This document shows positions 6,616-13,191 of a DNA stretch of 13,191 bases, in pieces. The position numbers were made by a program, and so were the translations under genes. Within the stretch, counting starts at the first letter, position 1. Each line of letters opens with the position of its first letter. The stretch lies in NCBI RefSeq assembly GCF_934772795.1, contig NZ_CAKVMR010000060.1, positions 1-13,191 on the forward strand, read 5' to 3'. This DNA is from an uncultured Holdemanella sp. (GTDB lineage: Bacteria > Bacillota_I > Bacilli_A > Erysipelotrichales > Erysipelotrichaceae). Below the pieces are notes generated by a model. It saw nothing but the letters and a program-made list of their open reading frames with translations. It was not told where the DNA came from and made no database searches.

Positions 6616-9600
6616 ATGTCAGAATCACAATTTAATTATACTGTGATAGAAAAAATGCATAAATCCCCAATATGGGATAATCACATTCTTAAGGTTAGGG
6701 TTAGAGGAAAAGATAAGATATATGTTTTGAAATTGTATGGGGGTATTAATGAGCCCTTTCAGAAATTAGTATTTAACAGAGAAATGGAAGCTCTTAAAGT
6801 ATTGAATTCATGCAGTAATATTGTAAAGATAAGGGACACAACAGCATCATTAAAATATAATGGAAAATCTAATTATGGTGCAATACTAATGGATTATGTA
6901 GATGGGAAGACTTTGGATTTATATGATTGGCATTCATTCACACAATTGAAGAAGTATGAAATATGTTTAAAAATTTTGCAGGCAGTATATAATGCACATG
7001 CAAATGATGTAATACATAGAGATTTAAAGCCCCAAAATATAATTTACGATGATGTAAATGACGAGATTACAATTATAGATTTTGGTTCAAGCAAGATAAA
7101 GACAATTATTGAGAAAGAAACTACCATGCCAATGTTTTCAGAAAATTATTCAGCACCAGAAGTTGTAAAAGGAAATGATATTACTGAAAAATGCGATTAC
7201 TATTCTTTGGGGGTTATTTTCTCTGAATTATTTTTGTGCAAAGAAGCAGAATCAAATGTAGAAACGATTTGTTTGATTGAAAAATCTAGTATGGATGAAG
7301 TGTTAAAAGACATGCTTTGTTCGATGCTTCAGGATAGCCCATCTGATAGACCGGAATCTATAGATGAAATTACAGATGTTTTTACACAATTAATAGGTGA
7401 ATTAAACACATCTGCAAATGATTATAGTGTTTTTATCGATTTTGAAAAAATGCGTTATTTGAAACGCAGTATGGTAATTGAAAATAGCATGAACATGACG
7501 CAATTTACCAATTCATTTTTAAAAAGGGAATTTTCAGAAAGATACGGATATTATGATGAACACCATGGGAAATATATTATTACAGGGAAAAATATCGTAG
7601 TGGAATGTAGTTATGATGAAAAAATAGAATCTTTTGAAGTGATGAGGATTTTTGAAGTTGCAACTGATCGTAGAAATATTAATATTCGTAGAAGTTTTAA
7701 AATTGAAGGTAAGCTCTCTTTTTATGATTCTAGATTTAGATATACATGTCATAATGGAAAAGATAATAAAAAGCTATGGATTATGTTTAAAAATAGACGT
7801 GAAGAGAACGAACGATACAGGGAACGTGAAGAAAAATTTGATAAGCTATTTGGAAGCTGGCAAGAGGGATTAGAGGAATCTATTATTAGCGAAAAGGACA
7901 AAGTTGCAAAAATAGTATATTCTGAATCGTATATTGATAATGGTCAAATTGTTTTAGAAGTAGACGAATGTCAAAATAAGTCAATAGATGAGTTGGAGCA
8001 AAATACAAAATTTATTATTGAAGGTGTTGATGATAGAGGACAACCTGTATATTTTGAATTGGGTATTCTAGATGATATTATATGTGATGATGATAGCGTT
8101 AAAATAGTTATACAAATGCCTAAAAAAGTGTTAAAAGGAAATGTAAGAACACTGCTTAAGAAGAAAAGCAATGTTATGGAAGACTTTCGCGCAAATACCA
8201 GTTCTTATAAGCGTCAGATGAATGCAATTAGATCATTAAAAAGTGAAGAGTATTCTGCACGAAATTTGAAAGATATTTTGTTAAATGTTGAAGAACCAGA
8301 GGAGATACCAACGATATTTGAACCCAAATTTATTGCACAAAAGCTAAATACATCACAACAACAAGCGGTCATAAAAGCTTTAAACTCTGAAAATATTGGA
8401 TTGATACAGGGACCACCTGGAACTGGGAAAACAAAGGTAATAAAGGAAATAATAGGACAAGTTGTTACGAAATCTATAAAAACAGCAGATAGTCCTAGAA
8501 TACTTATTGTTTCGCAGTCACATACAGCGGTGGATAATATTTTGGAAGGCCTAGATAGTACTATTTCAGATGATTTAGAAATAGTCAGAATAGGAGCTGA
8601 CAAAAATGTATCACCCAAAATAACTTGTAGATATACGATGCCAGCTCATAGAGACAAGCTTTTTTTTGATGTGAAGAAGAATGTTGAAGAGTATGACAAA
8701 AGTATGGAAGAAGTATACCAAGACATATCAGATCAGAGAATTCTTGACAGATGGAAGAAAATAAAAGAAATACAAAAGGATTGGATTGATAGGTCTGTAG
8801 AAAAGGACTGCCTTGATTATCAGTTAGTACGAAGTGCTACGGTTATAGCAGGAACATGTATAGGTTTTTTAGCAAATAGTTTTGTTAAAGATATGGAATT
8901 TGATTATGTTATTATTGATGAAGCGGCAAAGGCAACAACGCCGGAATTGCTAGTTTCTATAATCAAAGCAAAAAAGATAATTTTAGTAGGAGATCAAAAT
9001 CAGTTACCAGCCTATGCAGACCAAAGCATATCTCCAAAGATTGCAAAACTTACAAAAAATCCAGAATATAGAATGTTTGATATATTATTCGAAACATTAC
9101 CAAATTCACACAAGCAAGTTTTAAGTACCCAATATAGAATGATAAGAAATATTGGAAATTTGATTAGTACTGTTTTCTATGGAGGAACAATTGATACTGG
9201 GTGCAAGGACGAAGATAAACTTCATGGACTATCGAGATACGAAGGTAATTCTATAATTTGGTTTGATACTTCAGAAAACAGAAGAAGGAAGCAGAAGAAA
9301 ACCAAAGGAAATTCATTCATGAATGAGGAAGAAAAACGTATTATTTTAGATATTCTTGAGGATTTAAAGAAATCGAATGAATTAGATAACCAAGATATAG
9401 GGATAATTACCGGATATAGTGGACAAAAAGATATTCTTCGAAATTCAGTTAAAGCAATCGGATATGATAAAATTGCACAAATTGATATTAATGTGTTAGA
9501 TGCATTTCAAGGACGCGAGAATGATATTATTATGTATAGTACAGTAAGAACAGATAATTCAATTGGATTCCAGAAAGAAAAGGAGCGTGTAAATGTTGCT

Positions 9601-9756
9601 TTTTCTAGGGCAAAAAAATTGTTGATAATCTGTGGTGACTTAAATTTCTTTTATAATTATAATGATCCAAATAATAAATTTATTGAAATAATAGACTACA
9701 TTAGAACTCACGATCATTGCAAGATTATTTCATGTAAGGGAGGAAATCTATTTTGA
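6616..9756 (+). CDS. Ser/Thr kinase-SF1 helicase fusion (Mokosh MkoA-like)
   Basis: A 1046-aa two-enzyme fusion. The N-terminal Hanks-type kinase (about 5-265) keeps a probable ATP lysine K39 (VLKLY), a helix-C glutamate near 56-58, HRDLKPQN (134-141), DFG (155-157), APE (180-182) and DRP (244-246). A glycine-rich loop is not evident. A middle region (about 270-570) is unassigned. The C-terminal helicase is SF1, Upf1/COG1112-like: QGPPGTGKT (598-606), SQSHTAVDN (633-641), IDEAAKA (767-773), GDQNQLP (792-798), QYRM (839-842), DAFQGREND (962-970) and VNVAFSRAK (992-1000). AGGAGG (6603-6608) lies 7 nt before the start. The stop overlaps the next start by 4 nt, so the two proteins are probably made together. 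Kinase plus SF1 helicase with a downstream effector gene is the layout recalled for type I Mokosh anti-phage systems. Domains are certain; the system name is an inference. Confidence 0.9.
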   Translation: MSESQFNYTVIEKMHKSPIWDNHILKVRVRGKDKIYVLKLYGGINEPFQKLVFNREMEALKVLNSCSNIVKIRDTTASLKYNGKSNYGAILMDYVDGKTLDLYDWHSFTQLKKYEICLKILQAVYNAHANDVIHRDLKPQNIIYDDVNDEITIIDFGSSKIKTIIEKETTMPMFSENYSAPEVVKGNDITEKCDYYSLGVIFSELFLCKEAESNVETICLIEKSSMDEVLKDMLCSMLQDSPSDRPESIDEITDVFTQLIGELNTSANDYSVFIDFEKMRYLKRSMVIENSMNMTQFTNSFLKREFSERYGYYDEHHGKYIITGKNIVVECSYDEKIESFEVMRIFEVATDRRNINIRRSFKIEGKLSFYDSRFRYTCHNGKDNKKLWIMFKNRREENERYREREEKFDKLFGSWQEGLEESIISEKDKVAKIVYSESYIDNGQIVLEVDECQNKSIDELEQNTKFIIEGVDDRGQPVYFELGILDDIICDDDSVKIVIQMPKKVLKGNVRTLLKKKSNVMEDFRANTSSYKRQMNAIRSLKSEEYSARNLKDILLNVEEPEEIPTIFEPKFIAQKLNTSQQQAVIKALNSENIGLIQGPPGTGKTKVIKEIIGQVVTKSIKTADSPRILIVSQSHTAVDNILEGLDSTISDDLEIVRIGADKNVSPKITCRYTMPAHRDKLFFDVKKNVEEYDKSMEEVYQDISDQRILDRWKKIKEIQKDWIDRSVEKDCLDYQLVRSATVIAGTCIGFLANSFVKDMEFDYVIIDEAAKATTPELLVSIIKAKKIILVGDQNQLPAYADQSISPKIAKLTKNPEYRMFDILFETLPNSHKQVLSTQYRMIRNIGNLISTVFYGGTIDTGCKDEDKLHGLSRYEGNSIIWFDTSENRRRKQKKTKGNSFMNEEEKRIILDILEDLKKSNELDNQDIGIITGYSGQKDILRNSVKAIGYDKIAQIDINVLDAFQGRENDIIMYSTVRTDNSIGFQKEKERVNVAFSRAKKLLIICGDLNFFYNYNDPNNKFIEIIDYIRTHDHCKIISCKGGNLF

Positions 9757-11042
9757 AAAAATTAATGGAAGATTTGTTCCAACACATTATACCTGTAAAT
9801 GAAGGATATGATTATCTTTTTTCTGATTTAGTTTACGTACCAATATATGAGACATCATTGATTGTAACCAAAAGAACCATTATGCCAATTAGTCTTGTTG
9901 AAGAAAAAGTACTTCAGCTTATTGATGTAGGTGTCTATCAAATTGATGAGATAGCTCAGATATTAGGATTGAAACGAAAGTTGTTAGATGTAACGTTAGC
10001 AGATTTGTATTCAAAAAATCTTGTAATGGTATCGACTAATTCATGTAAGATGATGACAGCAGGTAGAGAGGCGTTAAACAATCTTAATAGAACAGAAAAA
10101 AAGCAAGATATTTTGAAAAATGTATGTCTTGATGGAATTTTAGGGAATATTATTGATTCCTCAGCGTATGAATTGCTAAATAATGTACGAGATAACGATG
10201 GAAAATTGAAACCAGTAATTCCTATTGGAGAAGTCAAATATTATATAGAGCAATTCAAAAGGGTATCTCAGATATTTGACGAAGAAAATTTTTTGTATTT
10301 TTCAGAGGGAGTTCAGCCGGTAAAAGAAGAATTGTTGAAAATAGATAAGGTTGATAGTACGTTTGTTAAATATATTAAAATACCAATTCACATATATGTA
10401 AGCTCGAATGGTTTGGATATTGATATTGTACAAGTATCAAATAAGCATAAAGAGTTGTTGGAATTGTACAAAGATTATATCATTGAACAGATAAATAATA
10501 AAAAGGTATTAAAGAACCATTTTAAGTATAGAAGAATTAATCAACAGGGGTATGAAGGAGAGATTCTTGAAGAAAAGAGTGGTCTATATGATGAGTTAAA
10601 AAAGATACATTTTACAAAAAACAAAAAAGGTATTGATTATACCCTTATCACAGATGAAGTTTTTAATGATAGAAAATTAATGGATGGTGAATATAGAGAT
10701 ATTCTAAAATACATTGTTTCTCAATCTTCGGATGTGGATTTATATGTAGATAATCTTGACGATTGGGCATTTGATAGTCAATTTACTGCTGCGCTTACAG
10801 AGAATATGGGTAAATCAAATTTATCAATATATTATGCACAATCTAATAATATAAAAGCTGCAAAAAAACAAATTGAGTGGAATTTTAAAGGCGGGTGCAA
10901 ATATGTAGAAAAAGATAAGAAATGTTTTTTTTGCTGGAAGACAGAATCATATTTGCTTTATGGTGTGCCAAAATTAAGAAATGTGATAGATGACAATACA
11001 ACGTGTCTTTGTATGTCATACTACTTGCGCATTAACGCATAA
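9753..11042 (+). CDS. Winged-helix partner of the kinase-helicase, effector unknown
   Basis: A 429-aa protein I cannot place in a family. Residues about 47-115 look like a winged helix (VEEKVLQLIDVG, IDEIAQILGLKRK, DLYSKNLVMVS, TAGREAL). The middle is mixed alpha/beta. The last 50 residues hold five cysteines (C382, C391, C394, C418, C420), possibly metal-binding. In type I Mokosh the second gene is a PLD-family nuclease, but no HxKx4D motif is present; the nearest, HFKYRRIN (256-263), has Asn for Asp and no GSxN after it. TTG at 9753 is taken as the start because AAGGGAGG (9736-9743) lies 9 nt before it, while the next in-frame ATG at 9765 is too far. The overlap with the preceding stop implies coupling. 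A neighbouring frame stays protein-like past the stop, so the 3' end may be frameshifted. Confidence 0.8.
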   Translation: MKKLMEDLFQHIIPVNEGYDYLFSDLVYVPIYETSLIVTKRTIMPISLVEEKVLQLIDVGVYQIDEIAQILGLKRKLLDVTLADLYSKNLVMVSTNSCKMMTAGREALNNLNRTEKKQDILKNVCLDGILGNIIDSSAYELLNNVRDNDGKLKPVIPIGEVKYYIEQFKRVSQIFDEENFLYFSEGVQPVKEELLKIDKVDSTFVKYIKIPIHIYVSSNGLDIDIVQVSNKHKELLELYKDYIIEQINNKKVLKNHFKYRRINQQGYEGEILEEKSGLYDELKKIHFTKNKKGIDYTLITDEVFNDRKLMDGEYRDILKYIVSQSSDVDLYVDNLDDWAFDSQFTAALTENMGKSNLSIYYAQSNNIKAAKKQIEWNFKGGCKYVEKDKKCFFCWKTESYLLYGVPKLRNVIDDNTTCLCMSYYLRINA

Positions 11043-11117
11043 TATGGAATATGTTTATTGCAGTAATGATTATGATGAGTCATTTTTATAGAGAACTATG
11101 ATTATTAGGCTTTTATC

Positions 11118-11136
11118 TAAGAAGCACAGCTTTTTA
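11118..11136 (+). terminator. Weak stem-loop, possible terminator of the kinase-helicase unit
   Basis: TAAGAAGC (11118-11125), loop ACA, and GCTTTTTA (11129-11136) pair over 8 positions with one G-U. The T run lies inside the stem rather than after it, which makes termination doubtful. No better terminator was found between 11043 and the promoter at 11225. Confidence 0.25.
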
Positions 11137-11211
11137 TCCATAAGATGGAACCTTAGTTTATCGGATTTTAGGGATTCACATACAGCCGGTGGATTTTGAA
11201 GGGGAAAATGG

Positions 11212-11231
11212 TCAATAAAAATGTTTGATTA
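11212..11231 (+). repeat. 20-bp element, copy 2, at the regulator gene promoter
   Basis: TCAATAAAAATGTTTGATTA is the second copy of the element at 6582-6601 (18 of 20). Here its 3' part TTGATT doubles as the proposed -35 box of the downstream gene, so a protein bound to it would cover that promoter. Confidence 0.35.
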
Positions 11232-11252
11232 ACACTCATAATAGGGTACAAT
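11225..11252 (+). promoter_or_regulatory. Promoter of the AlbA_2/ATPase regulator gene
   Basis: TTGATT (11225-11230), a 16-bp spacer and TACAAT (11247-11252). Transcription would begin near 11259, just upstream of the palindrome at 11273-11289 and about 58 nt before the start codon. The boxes are good but not perfect matches. Confidence 0.55.
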
Positions 11253-11272
11253 ACAAGTAGCAAAATAAAATA

Positions 11273-11289
11273 TCGCACCAGTGGTGCGA
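11273..11289. promoter_or_regulatory. 17-bp operator-like palindrome TCGCACCAGTGGTGCGA
   Basis: Two perfect 8-bp arms, TCGCACCA and TGGTGCGA, flank a single central G. It is GC-rich in AT-rich surroundings and lies between the proposed transcription start and the start codon, where a bound repressor would block transcription. The downstream gene encodes a DNA-binding protein, so autoregulation is a natural idea. As RNA it would form a stem with a tiny loop, but no T run follows, so it is not a terminator. Confidence 0.6.
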
Positions 11290-11295
11290 GAAATA

Positions 11296-11313
11296 ATGAA
11301 AAATGGGGTATGA
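11296..11313 (+). other. 5-codon leader frame within a duplicated start region
   Basis: ATGAAAAATGG occurs at 11296-11306 and again at 11310-11320, where the second copy contains the true start codon. The first copy opens a frame reading MKNGV and stops at TGA (11311-11313), 3 nt before the regulator's ATG. It may be only a duplication trace, or a minicistron that affects translation of the next gene. Confidence 0.3.
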
Positions 11314-11316
11314 AAA

Positions 11317-12783
11317 ATGGCAAGAGACACATTGTTTTCTGGAGAATCAAAAAATATTGAATACAAAGTTACTTTACCAGATAAAAGTGAAAAGTACATG
11401 AAAACAATCGTAGCTTTTGCCAATACCCAGGGCGGAAAGCTGGTTGTAGGCGTAGATGATAAGACACACGAGATTGTGGGTGTGGAAAATGATATATTAT
11501 TTCAGTTAATGGATGGAATTGCCAATGCTGTTTCAGATTCTTGTATGCCACAAATTATTCCAGATATTGAACCGCAGACAGTAGATGAGAAAACTGTGAT
11601 TATTGTATCAGTAGAAGCAGGAAAGAACCGCCCATATTATCTGAAATCAAAAGGAAAAGAGAATGGTACCTATATTCGTGTGGCAGGTACATCTAGACAG
11701 GCTTTTCCAGAGAAAATAAGAGAACTTGAAATGGAAGGAGCCAGAATTTCGTGGGATGAACTTACTTGTGTAGGATATCCTGTTTCAAAAGAAGCAACAG
11801 AAAAGCTTTGTAGTGACATTGAAAGTTTTCGTGAAAAAGCTGGAATGACAGAACGTTCAGTGAAGAAAGAGCAGCTTATTAACTGGAAAATTCTGAAACA
11901 AAATGAGGGACAGTTATTAGCAACGAATGCCTATGCATTGTTAACTTCTGATTATTTTCCGTTTTCTAAAACCCAATGTGCAGTCTTTAAAGGAATAGAT
12001 CGGGCTATATTTCTGGATAAAAGAGAATTTACAGGACCGATTTATACGCAGATTGAAGAGGCTGTGGATTTTGTACTGAGAAATATAAGACTTGGAGCAA
12101 CAATTGAGGGTCTGGTGAGAAAGGAAAAATATGAGCTTCCACCAGAGGCAATCAGAGAAATGATTATTAATGCACATTGTCATCGAAATTTATTGGACGA
12201 ATCCTGTATTCAGGTTGCAGTTTATGATGATCGACTGGAAGTGACTTCGCCAGGCGGACTATATAATGGACTGACTTACGAGGAAGTCATGAACGGTCAT
12301 TCAAAAATCAGAAATAAAGCAATTGCTAATATTTTTAGTCAGATGGGGCTTGTGGAAGCCTGGGGCAGTGGTATAAAGAGAATTTTTAATGCGGCGAAGG
12401 AATATGATCTTCCAGAACCCAAATTTCAAGAATTCGATAATATGTTTCGGGTAGAATTATTTAGAAATAATTCTATGACAGAGTTGGAGAAAGAAGCCGG
12501 AGAAAGTTCGGAGAAGAGTCGGAGAAGAGTCGGAGAAGGTTCGGATATAATTAGAGGTTATGAATTGTCGGATACACAGAAGAAAATTGTGAATCTTCTT
12601 CTCTGTGATAGGCAACTATCGGCAGCAAAAATAGCAGAACAATTAGGTATGGGAAGCCGGAGCATAGAAAAAAATATTAAGAAATTAAAAGAACTTGGTA
12701 TTCTTATCCGGCATGGTTCTCCTAAAAATGGATATTGGGAAGTTATAGATTGTGTGGAAAAGAACAATGGGGATACCGAATGA
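11317..12783 (+). CDS. AlbA_2/GHKL-ATPase/winged-helix regulator (COG2865-like)
   Basis: A 488-aa probable transcription regulator. Residues about 8-130 form an AlbA_2 (Schlafen-type) domain with ESKNIEYK (10-17) and FANTQGGKLVVGVDD (34-48). At about 277-365 is a GHKL-like HATPase_c_4 domain with REMIINAHCHRN (280-291), SPGGLYNG (311-318) and NIFSQMGLVEAWGSGIKRI (338-356). After a Glu/Arg/Ser-rich linker (about 390-410) a winged helix follows (about 418-475: AKIAEQLGMGSRSIEKNIKKLKELG). Proteins of this kind are often annotated as putative DNA-binding, ATP-binding or RecG-like regulators; the ligand is unknown. The ribosome binding site GGGG (11305-11308) is weak. The linker is coded by an 11-bp tandem repeat, so repeat-number changes would remove the winged helix. 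The 3' end overlaps a HicB-like gene. Confidence 0.88.
   Translation: MARDTLFSGESKNIEYKVTLPDKSEKYMKTIVAFANTQGGKLVVGVDDKTHEIVGVENDILFQLMDGIANAVSDSCMPQIIPDIEPQTVDEKTVIIVSVEAGKNRPYYLKSKGKENGTYIRVAGTSRQAFPEKIRELEMEGARISWDELTCVGYPVSKEATEKLCSDIESFREKAGMTERSVKKEQLINWKILKQNEGQLLATNAYALLTSDYFPFSKTQCAVFKGIDRAIFLDKREFTGPIYTQIEEAVDFVLRNIRLGATIEGLVRKEKYELPPEAIREMIINAHCHRNLLDESCIQVAVYDDRLEVTSPGGLYNGLTYEEVMNGHSKIRNKAIANIFSQMGLVEAWGSGIKRIFNAAKEYDLPEPKFQEFDNMFRVELFRNNSMTELEKEAGESSEKSRRRVGEGSDIIRGYELSDTQKKIVNLLLCDRQLSAAKIAEQLGMGSRSIEKNIKKLKELGILIRHGSPKNGYWEVIDCVEKNNGDTE
12497..12540 (+). repeat. Four-copy 11-bp tandem repeat inside the regulator gene
   Basis: Units start at 12497, 12508, 12519 and 12530. The second and third are identical, TCGGAGAAGAG; the fourth differs in its last two bases and the first (CCGGAGAAAGT) is degenerate. 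An 11-bp unit is not a multiple of three, so gain or loss of one copy shifts the frame between the ATPase and winged-helix domains. The protein reads SSEKSRRRVGEGS here. An older 12-bp unit AGTTCGGAGAAG (coding SSEK) that lost single bases would explain the pattern. Confidence 0.7.
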
Positions 12784-12988
12784 TTACATGGCAATGTCCT
12801 ATCGCATGGAAATTGTAGAAGACAAAGATGAAGGCGGATTTGTGAATTTTTATCCAGATCTGCCAGGTTGCATTACTTGTGGCGAGAGCATAGAGAGTGC
12901 ATTAGCGAACGCATTGGACGCAAAACAGGTGTGGCTTGAAGCGTATTTTCAAAATAATGATTGCGAAGCAATTTCAGAGCAGTTATAA
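12767..12988 (+). CDS. HicB-like small protein (orphan antitoxin-type fold)
   Basis: A 73-aa protein with the HicB signature: MSYRMEIVEDKDEGGF, YPDLPGCITCGES, then the helix ESALANALDAKQVWLEA. In HicAB toxin-antitoxin pairs HicB binds the HicA RNase and often has a C-terminal DNA-binding domain. Here the chain stops soon after VWLEA, so a ribbon-helix-helix is missing and the protein is either a short form or truncated. No HicA-like gene is seen before it or in the 200 bp after it. The start is uncertain: GTG 12752, ATG 12767 and ATG 12788 share the frame. ATG 12767 is preferred because it keeps NDYMAMSYRMEI, similar to the N-terminus recalled for this family, with a weak GGAAAAGA (12756-12763) upstream. 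It overlaps the preceding gene by 17 nt, suggesting coupled translation. Confidence 0.75.
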   Translation: MGIPNDYMAMSYRMEIVEDKDEGGFVNFYPDLPGCITCGESIESALANALDAKQVWLEAYFQNNDCEAISEQL

Positions 12989-12993
12989 TAAAA

Positions 12994-13012
12994 TGGCAAC
13001 AAATTGGCAACA
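12994..13012 (+). repeat. TGGCAACA direct repeat
   Basis: TGGCAACA occurs at 12994-13001 and 13005-13012, an 11-bp period, just after the HicB stop. The spacing puts both copies on one face of the helix, so a protein site is possible. Nothing else in 12989-13135 could be identified. Confidence 0.3.
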
Positions 13013-13135
13013 GAAAATCAGTGAGCCAAAATAATATATGTAACTGAAATAAAATAACGGCAAAAAAGACACAAAACTTAAACAAATATATTTAAGAATA
13101 TCTTTGGATTTGCCGAGTTTGAATAGTTGAAGCTG

Positions 13136-13174
13136 AGCTGTAAAGCCTTTGTTTACAAGGGTTTTACAGCTTTT
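13136..13174 (+). terminator. Long intrinsic terminator at the right end
   Basis: Arms 13136-13151 and 13156-13171 pair over 16 positions around a TTTA loop, including an outer perfect AGCTGTAAA/TTTACAGCT and two G-U wobbles further in. TTTT (13171-13174) and more T-rich sequence follow. It lies about 150 nt after the HicB stop and would end the regulator-HicB transcript. The opposite strand has no T run after the hairpin, so it works one way only. Confidence 0.85.
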
Positions 13175-13191
13175 CCTTTATAGGATTGCAT

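Noticed and set aside
8214..8618. 134-aa open frame on the - strand inside the kinase-helicase gene
   Set aside because: It is antisense to the conserved helicase motifs, has Cys/Ser/Phe-rich composition typical of a shadow frame, and shows no family motif.
10518..10541. HFKYRRIN as a possible PLD HKD motif in the 429-aa protein
   Set aside because: Asn replaces the required Asp, no GSxN follows, and no second copy exists.
12906..13034. Open frame ending MATNWQQKISEPK, considered as an integrase tail
   Set aside because: Most of it is a shadow of the HicB gene, there is no upstream body, and I could not establish a family match.
13081..13124. Short frame ending NIFGFAEFE before the last terminator
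   Set aside because: Only about 14 codons are open after a stop, with no start or ribosome binding site, so it is too little to call a gene.

Overview
The window reads as an accessory, defence-rich stretch of a low-GC Firmicute, most likely a gut Clostridia/Lachnospiraceae-type genome. The grounds are AT-rich DNA, strong AGGAGG-type ribosome binding sites a few bases before most starts, sigma-A-like promoters and one clear intrinsic terminator followed by a T run. All supportable genes lie on the + strand. No rRNA, tRNA or CRISPR array is visible.

Left part (1-989): a possible tail of an upstream gene, a wobble-paired stem-loop, and a small serine recombinase (159-767). The roughly 220 bp after it carry three GTATAC sites, one of them inside a perfect 22-bp palindrome, and a long stem-loop. 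These are candidate recombination, operator or terminator sites.

Restriction-modification operon (990-6326): three tightly packed genes. The first encodes the N-terminal half of an N6-adenine methyltransferase (F-TP motif and a SAM-loop-like motif). The second begins almost directly at the catalytic NPPY motif. The third is a 1105-aa protein with a GIY-YIG/T5orf172-type nuclease domain, an SF2 (Res-like) helicase, a charged helical region, and a C-terminal methyltransferase-like segment that also stops before an NPPY motif would appear. The operon ends at a strong terminator (6337-6363).

Kinase-helicase module (6398-11042): a good promoter, a leader that appears to contain a broken coding relic, then a 1046-aa fusion of a Hanks-type Ser/Thr kinase with an Upf1-like SF1 helicase. 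Overlapping it by 4 nt is a TTG-started 429-aa protein with a winged helix and a Cys-rich tail. The pair resembles type I Mokosh defence systems, but the second protein has no recognisable PLD HxKx4D motif, so this may be a variant with a different or degraded effector.

Right part (11043-13191): a promoter, a 17-bp operator-like palindrome and a duplicated start region precede a 488-aa AlbA_2/GHKL-ATPase/winged-helix regulator. Its coding sequence contains an 11-bp tandem repeat that could change reading frame. A HicB-like small protein overlaps its end, without a visible HicA partner. A long intrinsic terminator closes the window.
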